Both the position numbers and the translations under genes were made by a program. A stretch of DNA of 64,000 nt. Source: Buxus sempervirens (lineage: Eukaryota; Streptophyta; Magnoliopsida; Buxales; Buxaceae). Shown in pieces: positions 12,032 through 23,849 of the stretch. The DNA is taken from positions 7,570,976-7,634,975 of the forward strand of contig OX387187.1 in NCBI GenBank assembly GCA_947561395.2. Direction: 5' to 3'. Position 1 is the stretch's first letter. Each line of letters opens with the position of its first letter. The notes beneath the pieces were generated by a model that was not told the DNA's origin, made no database searches, and saw only the letters and a program-made list of their open reading frames with translations.

Positions 12032-15000
12032 TCATGTAAAAACATGATCCAAGATACGTGGAGCGGCGTAGCGAGTTAGGCGACCCAAAATAGATTGAAG
12101 TGAGTAGATGGGATTCATCGAGGGATCATACTCAGGAAAAGTCAGCTCAGCCGAAGAGGATGTACTGGCAGGAGAAGATGGCCCAGCAAGAGAAGATGGA
12201 CCAATAGGAGGAAGAGGATTAACTGGAGGCGCTGGCTCAACTGAAGGGATATGATCTGGATCGTCCGAGCCATCACGGGTAAGATCCATGAAGCGGGAAA
12301 CTAAGATATCTGTCGCCAAGGGGACCAAGTCCAGAACCCGAGAATCCTCGGCAACAGGAGACGAATCAACGTCTATGGGCTCAGCTGTCTCACGGACCTC
12401 TGCCACCTCAGGCTCGGGTACATCATGCACGTCTGCCTCTATCGCGGGCTCGGCTGCCTCAGGAACCTCAGAAACCTCAAGACCACCCTCCTCTGGCTCA
12501 GTGGCAACCACAGGATCCTCCTCTGGCTCAGCAGATACGGGGGCAGGCACAGTCTCTGGCACAGGAGCACTCTCAGGCATAGAGGCAACCTCTGACAAGT
12601 CAGCTGGCTCAGGAACAGCAGCAGAAGTAGCCTCAGCCACTATCTCCGGATCTCTCTCCGGGATCTCTGTAGCCTCTACAGAAAGAGATAGGGTACGGGA
12701 GCTGGATGGCAAGGCTGCCACGTCCTCCTGAAAACAGAAAAATCCTGATCAGAAGCAAAAAACGTAAAAGATAAACAGAAACTGAAAGGAATAGAGGGAC
12801 AACCTGAACCCATGAAGGCCCTGCCTGGCCCTGAGCGCTAGCTAGTTGAGCCCGCAAATCAGCAATAAGAGCGGCCTGCCCAGTGATGATGACATCACTC
12901 TCAGCTATGGCAACATCTCTCTCCGCTAGCTAGCACTCTAGATCCGCATATCGAGCTTGGATCTCCCCTAACTGTGCCTCTTGAAATGAGAAGAAAAGGA
13001 CATGAGCAATTTCAAAACAAAGGAGAAGTTAAAAAGAATAGAGTAGGACGAGATTCATACCGTGGTATCATATAAGCGGATCACCACCCCTCCAATCTCG
13101 GTAACTCCACCTCGAACGAGCATGGGCTGCAGAAGACAACCCACTAAGACCTGCCCAAACCAGGCATCGTAGTCACCCTTGGCTAAAAGTGTCTCTCCAG
13201 CCACCCAATAGCTAAAATGGGTGGGATCGAAGGGACCAAGAGGGGTGACAGGTGTCGTGTCTGGGGGAGCCACAAGTATCCGGAGTTCGCTGGTGTGCTG
13301 GAAGTAGAAGCGCTCGCCGAGGTACCAAATGCTACCTAGCTGCCCAATGAAGAAGGGATACCTCTGACGCCGTTATTCTAGAGCAAATGCCTCATCCACA
13401 AATGGCTGAAAAGCCAAATCATCATGAAGGCCATCTAGACGGGGGAAAGACAGTTGAAAATAAACAAAGATACATATCAGATTCTTGAAAAAGAAAAAGA
13501 GAAAATAAGAATTGATATAAGAGGAATCCGTGAAAGCATTTACCTCTCTCCTCAAGGTCCTATCCAAGTGAGCCCTGGCCGACCTAGGCCGACTCTTCTC
13601 AGAGTCGCGCCGAATCTTACTCCATCTACGTGCCACAGGGAATGTCCCCTTAGGCAGTGTGGAGGTCGGCAAAAGTGGGCCACATAGACCCGAGCGAAGA
13701 ACTGAAAGAGAAAGAAAAAAAAAAAGAGAAGATGAGAAAAAAGAAGAAAAAAAAAAGAGAAAGAGAAGAAAAAAAATGAATTCATACCTGCAAAAAAGGC
13801 CAAAAGAACCTGCAGCCAACTCCAGCACCTCTGGGAGAGGACAGACCAGAGACCACTCGTCGCAGACCCGCTAATAGGGTGCCGTAGACAAGCTGGCCCC
13901 AAGCATAGTCCCTTGCTCGAGGTAAATCCCTAAGAAGACTCAGGAAATGAGGACTGACTGAGGTGGTATCCTCCAAGCAGAAGCACAACCCCATCATCAG
14001 TAGAAAAAGGAAGCAAAAGGCCACCAGGAAGCTGAGATGCTCCATTGCCACGGTAACGTATCCCCTCGCAAGGAAGGTATCCCTCAACCAAGTACGAGAA
14101 AGGCGGGTGATCCTACTCCTGTCCCATGCCTCCACTGGCATCTCATCATATCCCAAAAGCTCGGCAATCTCCAAATCAGCCGGCCTATCCAACTCAGTGA
14201 TGACATCTCCGGTCATCCAGATCCCAGTAATGAGAGCAAAGTCAGAGGGACAAATCCCAATCTCTACATCAGGCAAATGGAAGCTCAGGGTCTCTGGGAA
14301 GAACCGCTCCATCATAGCCGCTATCAGAGGACGATCCTGACAAACGCCGATGATGATGATGAAGGGGCCGAACCCAAAACGGCCCATCTCTCTGCGCAAA
14401 GGAGTTGAGCATCCGGCCACTGTCTCAGAAAAAAGAGCCCAACTCCCGCGATAATGAGAACACGGATAGACAAGGGGAATATCAGCTCTAACGCCCGCCG
14501 AAGGGTGCGTCCGCAGATCATGGAGAAGAGGAGTATCTCGGATCTGATCTGCTATCCCAGCAGGAATAGCAACTCGAGTCGCCCGGGGATCTGCCCTACC
14601 TCTACGACGAGCTCCGCCGCGACCTCGAACCTCGAACCTCGGTAACAGGCTAGAAATGCAAACAGGATGGAGTCAGGTCGAAGGTTGTAAGGGAAAGGCC
14701 TGATCTTTAAAAAGAAAAGAGAATACCTCAAGGGTCGGCTCTCGCGAACCCCCAAATGCTCCTGAATCTGAATCTGAGACCTCCAGACTGCTGGAAGAAG
14801 AAAGATCAGGGTCCTACTCGGCCCTAGAAGAAGATGTCACATCGGCCGGGTCCCTCCAAACCCTCGAAGATGAAGGCTCTCTGCGGGACCCCGAGAAGCG
14901 CGATGGGTGCGGGCCATCTACAAGATCAAATTGCAGGGAGAAATTCATTACGTTTCTACTTTTAAAGTCATAAATTTCTTTCATGTTTTTCTTCAAAATT

Positions 15001-16352
15001 TTTTTGTTTGCAGAAATATGGAGATCGGAAGAAGCACTTCAAAAAGTGCCCCACCAAACCAGGATTTGATTTCTTTTAGTCTTTACTAATTTTTTTATTA
15101 TTCAGGATATACATATAAGAATTATATATAGGAAATGAAATTCCTATATATCCTTCTTATATGATCAAAAAAAAAAAAAAAAAAAAAGAAAGAAGAAAAG
15201 GGAGAAAATATACTGAGACGAATTTTCTGGAATCTTTGGTTCATGGCTAAAATTTTAGAATTCTAAATTTGTTTAACAAGTTATCTAAGTTCCCTAACTT
15301 TCAAAATTGATCTTATTTCAGGTTTACAGGGGAAGGGCAATAATGGAATTTGGGCTTATTTGGTTCCTACCAAGAATTCGAATACTCAACTCCAGCTGTG
15401 GGGGAAGTTATCCAAAGTTCGAGCTTAGTTCACATTCAAAAAGTCGAAAAGGATAGTTCGATATCTATTGGGTCTTGAGACATTCCAGTTAAAGCCATAC
15501 AGGTCACCAAAAGTCACTCTAAGCAGACTAAGCAAATCAGTGCACCAAAGAGAATCCGTAAAGGCATAATAACCATGAATCAGAGCATGATCAGAAAAAT
15601 AACCAGTGTCGAAGCATGTTGTGAGTGAACATACCAAATGCTCAAGTGATCAGAATTAAGAGGTCACATTGCCATTGAAGCAAAAGCTTAAAGCAAGAGT
15701 AAAGGCATTCAGACCCAAGCATGGTCCCAACATGATCAAGTGAACATTGTCATCGAAATCAATATGGCAAATCAAGATACAACACTCAAAGAGATCAAGT
15801 GTTCATCAAAACATTAGTTCAAGATCTGTGTTCTCAGATAAAGTGCCGCAGAGAAGCAATCAGAATATGAACAATTCTAAAATCAGGAGATCAGTTCAAC
15901 CAAAAACAGGGATCAAATACATGCATGAACAAGGATCATTCAATGAGGGAATCGAGAGATTAGCTCTCGGATTAAGTGTTCAAAAAGGAAAAAAATGTTT
16001 GGCCACTTACCTGTTCCTGTTGAAAGGGGGATTTTTGGCAAAGAAAGGTTGAAGCTTTGTCTCACTAGAAATTAAAGCAATCACTGCCACCAAGGAGGGG
16101 AAGTAATCTGATGTTGGCTGGCGTTTACGAGTACGAAGTCCCAAATGGCTACAGAGAGGTCACGATTACAGCAACGAGGGGAGGTTGGCCGAACCAATCG
16201 AAAACTGATCAATGCGACAGCTCACATGAAAACAGGGGTCACCGAAAATCAGAAGTCGGCGGAGGGGGTGATGTCGTCGGAAAAGAAGGATGAAAAACCG
16301 GAGGAAAGACACGGTCGCGAGAGAAGGTAAAGTGAGAAGTCGCAGTCTCAAT
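12032..16352 (-). pseudogene. Antisense gene 2 of element A: plant mobile domain protein, multi-exon
   Basis: Predicted exons on the minus strand are: untranslated exon 1 (about 16340-16011, donor GTAAGT), 14917-14727, 14649-13788, 13701-13544, 13434-13061, about 12979-12804 and 12727-12032. The acceptor of exon 2 (TTGTAG) abuts the ATG at 14917. Exon 3 is one long open frame. It starts with an RGRGGARRRGR basic stretch and contains the PMD signature (ERFFPETLSFHLPDVEIG, PSDFALITGI). Exon 6 is coiled-coil-like; exon 7 is an acidic, Pro/Glu/Ala-rich tail ending GRLTRYAAPRIL. Exon 2 is frameshifted and single stops occur in exons 5 and 6. PMD proteins of plants are linked to silencing and genome stability; the role here is unknown. 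Confidence 0.75.
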
Positions 16353-16429
16353 TTTATGCAACCTAGAAAACCACACAAACAGAGCGGTTGATATTGAAAT
16401 GGCCAAAAACCGCATGCTCAGTACGGTTA
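16352..16429 (-). promoter_or_regulatory. Antisense gene 2 promoter of A: two palindromes plus TATA-like box
   Basis: Two CCR-N11-CGG sites begin at 16371 and 16410, exactly 39 bp apart. On the minus strand they are followed after about 10 bp by CATAAAAT (16359-16352). The predicted untranslated first exon of gene 2 starts just beyond. The layout repeats that at 53227-53304 in element C. Confidence 0.6.
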
Positions 16430-16760
16430 GCACCAAAAATGAATTTTCAAAACTTTTTCCATTCTCTTTCAAGAGATTTGTGTTCAAGTTAGTTGTGAAT
16501 TGCAAGAAACACACCCTATCAACTTTTGTATTAAAATTTTGCTCAAATCTCACTTCATAGCCACGAGTGCTCTGTGAGACACGAGAAGAGGATTTGCCCC
16601 TTAAGGTTAGGGACTTTTCAGCAGATCCTCTAAACAAATTCTTTTTCCAAAAATCATATTTTGAAGTTCTTGCAAGTCATAATTAAATGGACATAATCTT
16701 GGGAAGCGCAATTTGCGGGTCTTTTTGTTCTCTATTGTTAATTAATTCCAATTCCAGTGA

Positions 16761-16772
16761 AGAGGGGGCAGT
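16761..16772 (+). other. Polypurine tract of element A
   Basis: AGAGGGGGCAGT lies immediately before the 3' LTR start TGTAGACACCCC. The same purine run and CAGT end precede the 3' LTR of C (53768-53782). It would prime plus-strand DNA synthesis. Confidence 0.85.
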
Positions 16773-19198
16773 TGTAGACACCCCAAATTGCACTTCAATG
16801 TGAGAGAACATTCAAAATGAGTTTTAAATGTTTTATTTGAGCTTTGACATGTGTCAAAAACTCAAAAAATACTCAAAAAGGGTGCTAACCGTACTGTATA
16901 TGCAGTTTTTGTGAATTTGGTCTCAACCGCCCTATGTATGCGGTTGCGACCGCGCACACAGCACGGTTGAGGTTCATGCTTCTTGCGTGAGCTGCCACGT
17001 GGCTTCTAGAAGCTTAGGCCATTAGGCCACGTCGACAGCAATCATGAGGAGCATAACTGAATTTGAGCCGGCCTGTGTATGCGGTTGAGGTGAATTTGCA
17101 TAGAAAACGCACATAGAGTGGAGGTTTTGTTGAAAACGCACTGTGTATGCGGTTTTGCTTGTTTCGTGCATTTGCGAAAAGGCTCGATCTCTGAGCCTTA
17201 TTTACGCATATTACCTCTCTCTTAAGGACTTGAACTCCCTGTTTTACCCTCCGAAACTTGCGAAATTACTCCAATTCAAGCCTTTAATGGGAATTGGAAT
17301 AATCTAGAAGTGTTTTTAGGCATACCCTTGGGACTTTTATGCCCTTGGTTGTGCCTATAAATAGAGGGGTCCTCCTCTTGCAAATGGCTGGTATTTTAAA
17401 GCTTGGAAGCTCTGCAAGAAGAGAGAAAACTCTGCTGGATTGCTGCCTTAAGTGTTCAAGCTACCAAAGGTAAAGCTCCATTTGATTTTCTTGTTTCCTC
17501 TTTACATTCAACTCTCCACTTCTATCTTTCTGTAGTGTAAAGCCAGTATGTGGTTGTTTGCAAGCCCCAAACCTCTTCCAAAGTACCTGGGAATCCACTC
17601 TAGCCATAAAACGTGAAGAGAGAGCCTTGAGAAAAGAAGTTGGAATGGATCCTCTAGGCTTAGAACCTACATATGATGAAGAGCATGCTGGTTATTTTTG
17701 TACCTATAGTTGCTTCTCTGATCTGTTTTGTATTTGTCTTTGGAGAAAATACATGAATCCATGCTCTCAATAGCAATGGATTCCAACCTTCTCCTAGAAA
17801 TATGATTTCCATCACCATCAAACACACTTTTCACTGTTTTTGCAAGGATAGGCTAGATCTTGGATTTTCCATGTTTAATATGAGAAATCTGAGATCATTG
17901 GCCTTAGAATGAATTTTTAGAACTTCATGAGGCTGTTTTTCATGGTTTCCAGTTGCTTTGGTCGAATCCACTTGCGCACATGCACTGATTTTGGCCTTTT
18001 ATTAAAAAATCTTCAAAACAGGGCAGCATCTATGGCCTGTCTTAGAATGCTTATAACTTCATCCTCCGGATGAATTTTTGAGTGATTTTAAAGACATGTG
18101 ATAGATGGGAAAGTCTACTTTGTATCTGGAAATTTTCATTCATTTTTATGAACCCAATTTTTGACACCATCTGTTCAAAGTCGGCAGGTCAGCTCAGTCC
18201 AGATTGCTGAACTTGCCACTTTGATTGAGCACCGCTTGCTCATTTTTAATCCGTTTTGAGTGATTTCAATCTCTGTGTTTTCCTTGAAGAGTCTATTTTC
18301 TATTCCAGTAGGTTTCACAAGATTTTGTTTGGATTTGTGGCTTGTGTGCTTGATTGACTCTGAGTGGCTCTGTAACAGAGTTCTGGGTTAATTTGTGATT
18401 CTCTAGGCATGTTCAAGAAGACACACAAATCACAAATGGATGGAGTTTGGTGTAAGACCTATTTCGTTTGAAAGATGGCACCATATACTTCATCCGTGCA
18501 AGTTTTTACGGATTTATATGGAACCAAGTTCCACGAATAGGATTTCAAAAATGCTTACTCACTGCTTTTTCTGAGTTTCAACAGCAGATTTTCACATAGT
18601 ATTTCTCCCTTTGTTTTAAATCAGAATGGGATGATTTTCTTACTGAATATTCTACTTCATACCAGCTTTCAAATGGCCTTAGTTTCATTTGATTTGGATC
18701 TAAATTGAGTGATTTGTGGCTAATCGAAGCTTTCAAGCTATTGCAATCTGATTTTTCCATATTTTACCTTAGCTTGGTTTCTCTTCATTTTTATTTTGAT
18801 TTTCATTCACTCATGAAGTTCTAGAGGTGATGTATCCACGAAGAGAGTCCATATCTATTGGACTATTCATATGGAATAATCACACTCATTTTTGCTTACT
18901 TTCAAGTACTCTTTGTTTATTTTGATTAGCAAACAATCCTTGAGCATGAGCAAGCATTCGGCAACCATCTTGTACGGATGAGTGGGGGTGCCTAACACCT
19001 TTCCCTGCTCATAACTAATTCCCCTTACCTGATCTCTGGATTTTTCCTTGAATTAAAGCTACTCTGGCTCTATTTGGCATTTTTATGATCCTTTTGGTGT
19101 CCATTCACACCTTAACTTGAATGGTGGCGACTCCTTATTTTTGTCAAACCCCGTGTGAGAATGAGGAAGTCATCTAGGTGACACTTCCTTGTTTCACA
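16773..19198 (+). repeat. 3' LTR of element A (2426 bp)
   Basis: It starts TGTAGACACCCCAAATTGCAC, as do the LTRs of B and C, and ends ...TTTCACA. A TATA box (TATAAATA) lies at 17356-17363 with U3 palindromes upstream (16885-17156). The U5 end has the conserved GGGGTGCCTAACACC hairpin (near 18986) and a TGGCGACTC copy at 19125-19133. The middle (about 17400-18950) is weakly similar to the LTR of C in short blocks (donor-like GTAAAGC, 'cttcatc.tccgg' motif). Transcription start and poly(A) sites were not identified. Confidence 0.93.
16885..17363 (+). promoter_or_regulatory. U3 promoter of element A LTR: six palindromes and TATA box
   Basis: Half-sites begin at 16889, 16927, 16950, 17068, 17107 and 17136; every pair is 11 nt apart. 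Three are exact CCG-N11-CGG and the others differ at one or two positions. Spacings are irregular (38, 23, 118, 39, 29), unlike in B and C. The TATA box TATAAATA follows at 17356. This would drive genomic RNA synthesis. Confidence 0.65.
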
Positions 19199-21075
19199 AG
19201 ACCATACAATCTCTAAGGATGTGAAGTGAAAAGACAATTTAATGGATAGTAATCATTCCATCAATAGTCATCTCCAAGATGATCTTCATTCTTAACCATT
19301 TGGAGTTCTCTTCGTCTTCTATTTTGAATTTTTTTTTTTTTTACTTTTTTTTCCATCCTAAAAACCTTTAACACTGTCTTGCCGATCCAATGGACTTTTA
19401 TATCACTTGGGTTTAACAACCCACTTCATTTTTTTTTTTCAATTTCTTGGTGTCTCAGGTACTGCTTTACATCTTCATTTTTTTTTAAATTTTGTAAACC
19501 TACAATTAAACAAGGATTCCTCATCTGATTTTTTTTTCATCTTTTATGTTCTATAAATGTTAGCCTTATATATTGTATATAATATGTGAAATTAGTTTCG
19601 TTCTTATTTCTAATTCTACTATTTGTGGATGTGTATGTGTGATTTTTTTATGTTCAAAAAATCATAAAAGCAAACATTCATTGCATTTATTTGGCTCCTT
19701 GAAGATGACTATGATTTTGTGAGAGGATGCTCATGGAACCCAATTTTACCATTCTAAGATCCCTACTTGGGTGCTTTGTCCAATATTTGTGGGAATCTGT
19801 AAAGTTTATAACAATGCGGAGTTATGGGAATCTATTCTGAAGAAGATTGAATTGAATAGTTGTTGTGAATTGTGCAATCTAAATAGTAAAGAAAAAAGAG
19901 AAAAGAAGAAGAACACATAGATTTAAGTTGTTTGGTGATGTGCCTACGTCCACTGTGTATGGCAAAATTTTTCACTATTAAAAAAACGTCAATTAGGGTT
20001 ACATGAATGTATATATACCAACCCTAAACTTGATATTTCTGAAATCCCTAAAATACCCTTTACCGTACCGCAGGGGGCGACCCTCCAACCCCATTGTTCG
20101 CTACACGTCCAATTCGTTCCTCAACACAAGTGCCCCCCCGACCCAAAATATGAACCAGTGTTTCCAACAATAGTAAGACAAGTGCCTGAATTTAGATGCT
20201 TTTGTCCAATATCTATGGGAATGAGAATTGGTGGAATCAAGTCTTTCACATGATAAGAAGGTGGAAAACATTAGGAATGCACCTTCGACTAAGTTATTGA
20301 AGTGAAAGGTTTGCTCCATGAATTTGTTGGTGGAGATAAAAAAAATCCCCAGACTGTGAAAGTTTATATGTGTCTAGACAGATTAAGAAAGTCTATTGTT
20401 GTAGTAACCCTACAGTTAATTAGGCTTGAGACAACCCTCATGTAAAATGTACTGATCAAATAATTGATTTATCCTTACCCGACCATTGGAATAATTATGT
20501 TTGATGTTAAGAAAATTATTCTTTCATTTATTTTTTACATTGGGTGAAAGTGTATATTGCCCATTTAGAAGTAAAACACTTGAAAAAACACAAATATAGG
20601 TACATTCATAAAAATTAAAAAATTAAAAAATTTCATTAAAAATTTACAAATAAAAACCATAAAAAATAAAAATAAGTAATTTAAAATTCAGGAAAATTAT
20701 TAAAAAGTTAGTAAACTAAGTCGATAATCATGCTACGAATTTCTTTATTACAGATTGCACAAGTCATCTGCTAGGTTCAAAAGGTATGTATAATTGACTG
20801 TGAAATCTTTACAGGTTTTGTGCTTTAGAATTATGTATGCTTTATTTCTTTGTCTCTTTGTCTTTGTTCATAATTAATTGATTGAATGTAAAAATTTTGA
20901 ATTCTCTACACATGAAAATAATGAAGGATATGAGGTTGTGTCTTAATCCAATAATTACGTTACTGTGACATTTGAATGATATAAGCCCGAAATAAAGGAG
21001 TTTGTAGACATCACATCACATAATAAAGATAAGGTATCAAGGGAGATGACTGAAAAATCAAAATCACATAGTCTT
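19199..21075. other. Flanking DNA between elements A and C, no gene seen
   Basis: AT-rich with long T runs (19329-19355, 19430-19440) and no convincing coding frame. The stretch 19900-20160 ('gatgtgcctacgtccactgtg' context, then AACCCTAAA-like and a GC-rich patch) resembles a degraded copy of a dispersed plant LTR-type repeat, but I cannot name it. The DNA at 20940-21080 is the left half of the site into which C inserted; the right half resumes at 56287. Confidence 0.5.
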
Positions 21076-21080
21076 ACAAC
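21076..21080. repeat. Target site duplication of element C (left copy)
   Basis: ACAAC directly precedes TGTAGACA of the 5' LTR. The same ACAAC follows the 3' LTR at 56287-56291, as expected for a 5-bp Ty3/Gypsy integration. Confidence 0.95.
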
Positions 21081-23583
21081 TGTAGACAACCCAAATTGCA
21101 CAGTAAAAATGATCAATAATCAGCAAAAATCATTGCTTCCTTTGAAACCAGCACAAAAATGTGAAAAAAGCAAGTTTTCCTTGTATCCGACAACTCAGGT
21201 CGGATACAAGTGCATTTGTTCGTATCCGATGGAACATGCCAGATACAAGTAGCCCTTAATGTATCTGGCAACATATGCCGGATACACATAGGCGCTAGTG
21301 TATCCGACCTGACATGCCGGATACACTAGTTTTGCTCAAAATTAGGGTTTTCCGAGAGCTTTCACCTTTTACCATCATATCCCTCATTAAATGAGTGGAA
21401 ATCTTAGAAATAACCTTAGGGTTAAGGTTGGTGGGCTATAGACCTTATGTTGTGTCTACCACCTCACCAACCCTAACCCTAGCATTTGCCTATAAATAGG
21501 AGGCTCCTCCTTAAGCAAATGGCCATTAACTCTTTTACCAACAATTCTTGCCAAGAACTTTTGCCAAGAAGAGCTTCGAGAGAAGAGGGAAACCGCTGCG
21601 GAAGTGCTTCCAGAACCCAAGTAAGCCTCAAACCTCTTTTTAATTTCTGTTTTTACATTCTAGATCTAGATCTCTTCTTCTACCTTTCTGTAGAATAAGG
21701 CCTTGATGTGTGTATGAAAACCCTTCCCCAGCTCAAAGTATCTCAAGACTCCCCCTAGCCGTAAAACGTGAAAGCGAGATCTAGGAGAAACGAGACTGGG
21801 GATTGATCCTAGTACTAGAACCTCTTTTGCTATAAGCCTTTTGAATCTTTGAAGACCGTTCCATATTCAAAGTACCCCAAGATTATCTTGAAGAACCGTG
21901 TTTAACGGGGAGAGAGAACTAAAGGAAAAGATAATGGAACGGAACCCTAGGTTGTTTTAGAACCCTCTTTTTTATTGATCTAAATGCATGCTATAAGCCT
22001 TGTAATTCTATGGAAACCCTTTCATATTCAAAGTACCCCAAGATTATCTTGAAGAACCGTGTTTAATGGGGAGAGAGAACTAAGGGAAACGATAATGGCA
22101 TGGAACCCTAGGTGGTTGTAGAACCCTATTTTGATTGATATGAATGCATACTATCTTTGCTATGTCATTGGAATGATTTTACACTTACACATACATAGCA
22201 CGTGATTTCGGTAGGATGGGCTCATATTTCGAATTTATTGCGTTTATTGTGATAAATTTGAAATAAATAGCCCCAAGCAATTTTGGAATGTTTTCAAATG
22301 ATTTTCAAAGGATTTTGATTAATCTTGCACGGATCACACACACTTTATCACTATTTGGAGTTGGTTTTCATCAAAAATGGCTTAACTTAACAGCAACTGT
22401 ACTCCAACTTCGGACACTCATAACTTCATCGTCCGGATGAATTTTGGAGTGATTCTAGAACCATGGGAAAGGCGAGGCTGTCTAGTTTATGTCTGTAAAA
22501 TTTAATAGATTTCTATCAGGCAGATTTTTGATACCTCTCTGTCGAAGTTGATAGGTCATTTCAGATCTGAATACGGAACCTGTCATTTCGACTGAGCGCC
22601 ATGTGTTTGTTTTATTTCTGATTCGAGTGATTTTTGTTTCCGAGCACCCCTTTATGAGTCTATTTTCAAATCCAATTGGTTTCATAATTTTTTGACTCCA
22701 TTTGTGCTGTTGGTAACAGATTTACTCAGAACTGTTCATCAGCATTTTTCTGGGTAAATCTGTGATCTTCGGGGCCTGTTCGGGAGACCACCCAAGGCAC
22801 ATCTGAATGAATTTTTGTATGAGGCTAGTTTCAGTTGAAAGATGGTCATACAAACTTCAATCACACCAAATTTCATGAATTTATATGGAGCCAATTTTTC
22901 TAGATGGTTTTCCAAACTTGCCCACTTGTCACTATTAATCATCTCCAGCAGCAACTTCAAAGGAGGCATAACTCCTAGGATTTTAACCGGAATGGATTGA
23001 AATTTTGCATGAGTCTCTTATTTATCATAATCTTTCAAATGGATTTGGTTTGAGTCAATTTAAAATTGGATTTGAATGATTTCAAGACAAATGGTTCTTG
23101 CTTTTACCAAATTTCCTAGATTTAACTCAACTTGGTTTTGTGCAATCTTTGCTTTGATTTCCATTTATTGTTGATATTCCAGAAATGATATTGAAATAAA
23201 AGAGGATCCGGAATCCATTTGGATCTTCATGTAAAGATATCATACATTTGTCCTTTTTCAAGGTTTTTAATGATTTTTAGCAAGCTTTCTTATCTTTTTT
23301 GCATAAACAAACACTTGGCAACCACCTTGTGTGGGTGAATGGGGGTGCCTAACACCTTCCCCCGTTCATAATCTAATCCCCTTACCCATCTCTGGATATG
23401 ATTTTCAAGTAGAGTTATTTTTACTCTAGTATTTGCCTTTTAGCTATTTTTGCTTATTTTGAATCTTTTTGGTGTCCATTCACACCCCAAAATCTGAATG
23501 GCGGCGACTCTCCCACTTTTTACGTTGAGCCCGTGTGTTAACGGAGGGGAAATCATCTCCGGTGATTTTTCCCATGTCTCACA
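21081..23583 (+). repeat. 5' LTR of element C (2503 bp)
   Basis: TGTAGACA...CTCACA. U3 carries four palindromes (21183-21324) and a TATA box TATAAATA at 21491-21498. Past the TATA box a GTAAGC donor-like site lies at about 21620. The U5 end has GGGGTGCCTAACACC near 23343 and GGCGACTC at 23503-23510. The body is nearly identical to 53783-56286, and recognisably the same as the B LTR at 36197-38502. Confidence 0.96.
21183..21498 (+). promoter_or_regulatory. U3 promoter of element C: four phased palindromes and TATA box
   Basis: Palindromes GTATCCG-N11-CGGATAC start at 21183, 21222, 21261 and 21300, each exactly 39 bp after the last. The first and fourth have perfect CCG/CGG half-sites; the second and third have one changed base. 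Spacers and the 14-bp fillers differ between sites. The TATA box lies about 166 bp downstream. It would direct the sense genomic RNA. Confidence 0.75.
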
Positions 23584-23585
23584 AC

Positions 23586-23603
23586 TGGCGACTCTGCTGG
23601 GGA
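23586..23603 (+). other. Primer binding site of element C
   Basis: TGGCGACTCTGCTGGGGA starts two bases after the 5' LTR. TGG is the complement of a tRNA CCA end. Ogre/Tat elements are reported to use a tRNA-Arg primer with a PBS of this type; the match to a specific host tRNA was not checked. Confidence 0.85.
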
Positions 23604-23849
23604 CCTGTGGATTTAAGCCATTTGTGTATTTGTTCATGCTTTTGAATGCTTGCTATTTTGATTACTTTACTTGTGTATATTGAATCTCAAATTTGATTTG
23701 CATGATTAGAAAATTCACATGGATGAAGGCATGGGCATGGTGTTTGATTTTGTCTAGAAGCTTGTTTAAAGGAAAACCCATGGTGTGATATGATTTGATA
23801 GCATGTGTTATTTTGGGGTTTCAATGCCATGAGGTGAACATAAAAAAAT

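Larger units (their letters stand above)
1..19198 (+). mobile_element. Element A: Ty3/Gypsy Tat-lineage LTR retrotransposon, 5' LTR outside window
   Basis: The element reads left to right: leader with tandem repeats (1-1419), gag-pol (1420-8778), spacer, two antisense genes (9852-16352), polypurine tract, 3' LTR (16773-19198). It has a second RNase H domain after the usual one, which is typical of the Tat lineage. The 5' LTR and PBS are not in the window, so completeness cannot be judged. Coding parts carry several nonsense codons and frameshifts, so it is not autonomous as read. The expected 5-bp target duplication on the right would be AGACC (19199-19203); its partner is off the left edge. 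Confidence 0.95.

Noticed and set aside
12288-12731. 147-codon Ser/Thr/Gly-rich frame on the + strand
   Set aside because: It is the complement of the Pro/Glu/Ala-rich exon 7 of antisense gene 2; the composition explains the open frame.
13659-13874. Lys/Glu/Arg-rich 71-codon frame
   Set aside because: It lies across the purine-rich intron between exons 3 and 4 of antisense gene 2 (the pyrimidine tract of that intron read on the other strand).
19900-20160. Possible remnant of a second LTR family
   Set aside because: The resemblance to dispersed plant repeats is only by phrase; no ends, TATA or target duplication could be found, so it is mentioned in the flank entry only.
21183-21324. Gal4-type zinc-cluster sites
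   Set aside because: The spacing is also 11 nt, but the half-sites point the other way (CCG...CGG instead of CGG...CCG) and no Zn2Cys6 protein is encoded here. I keep the geometry only.
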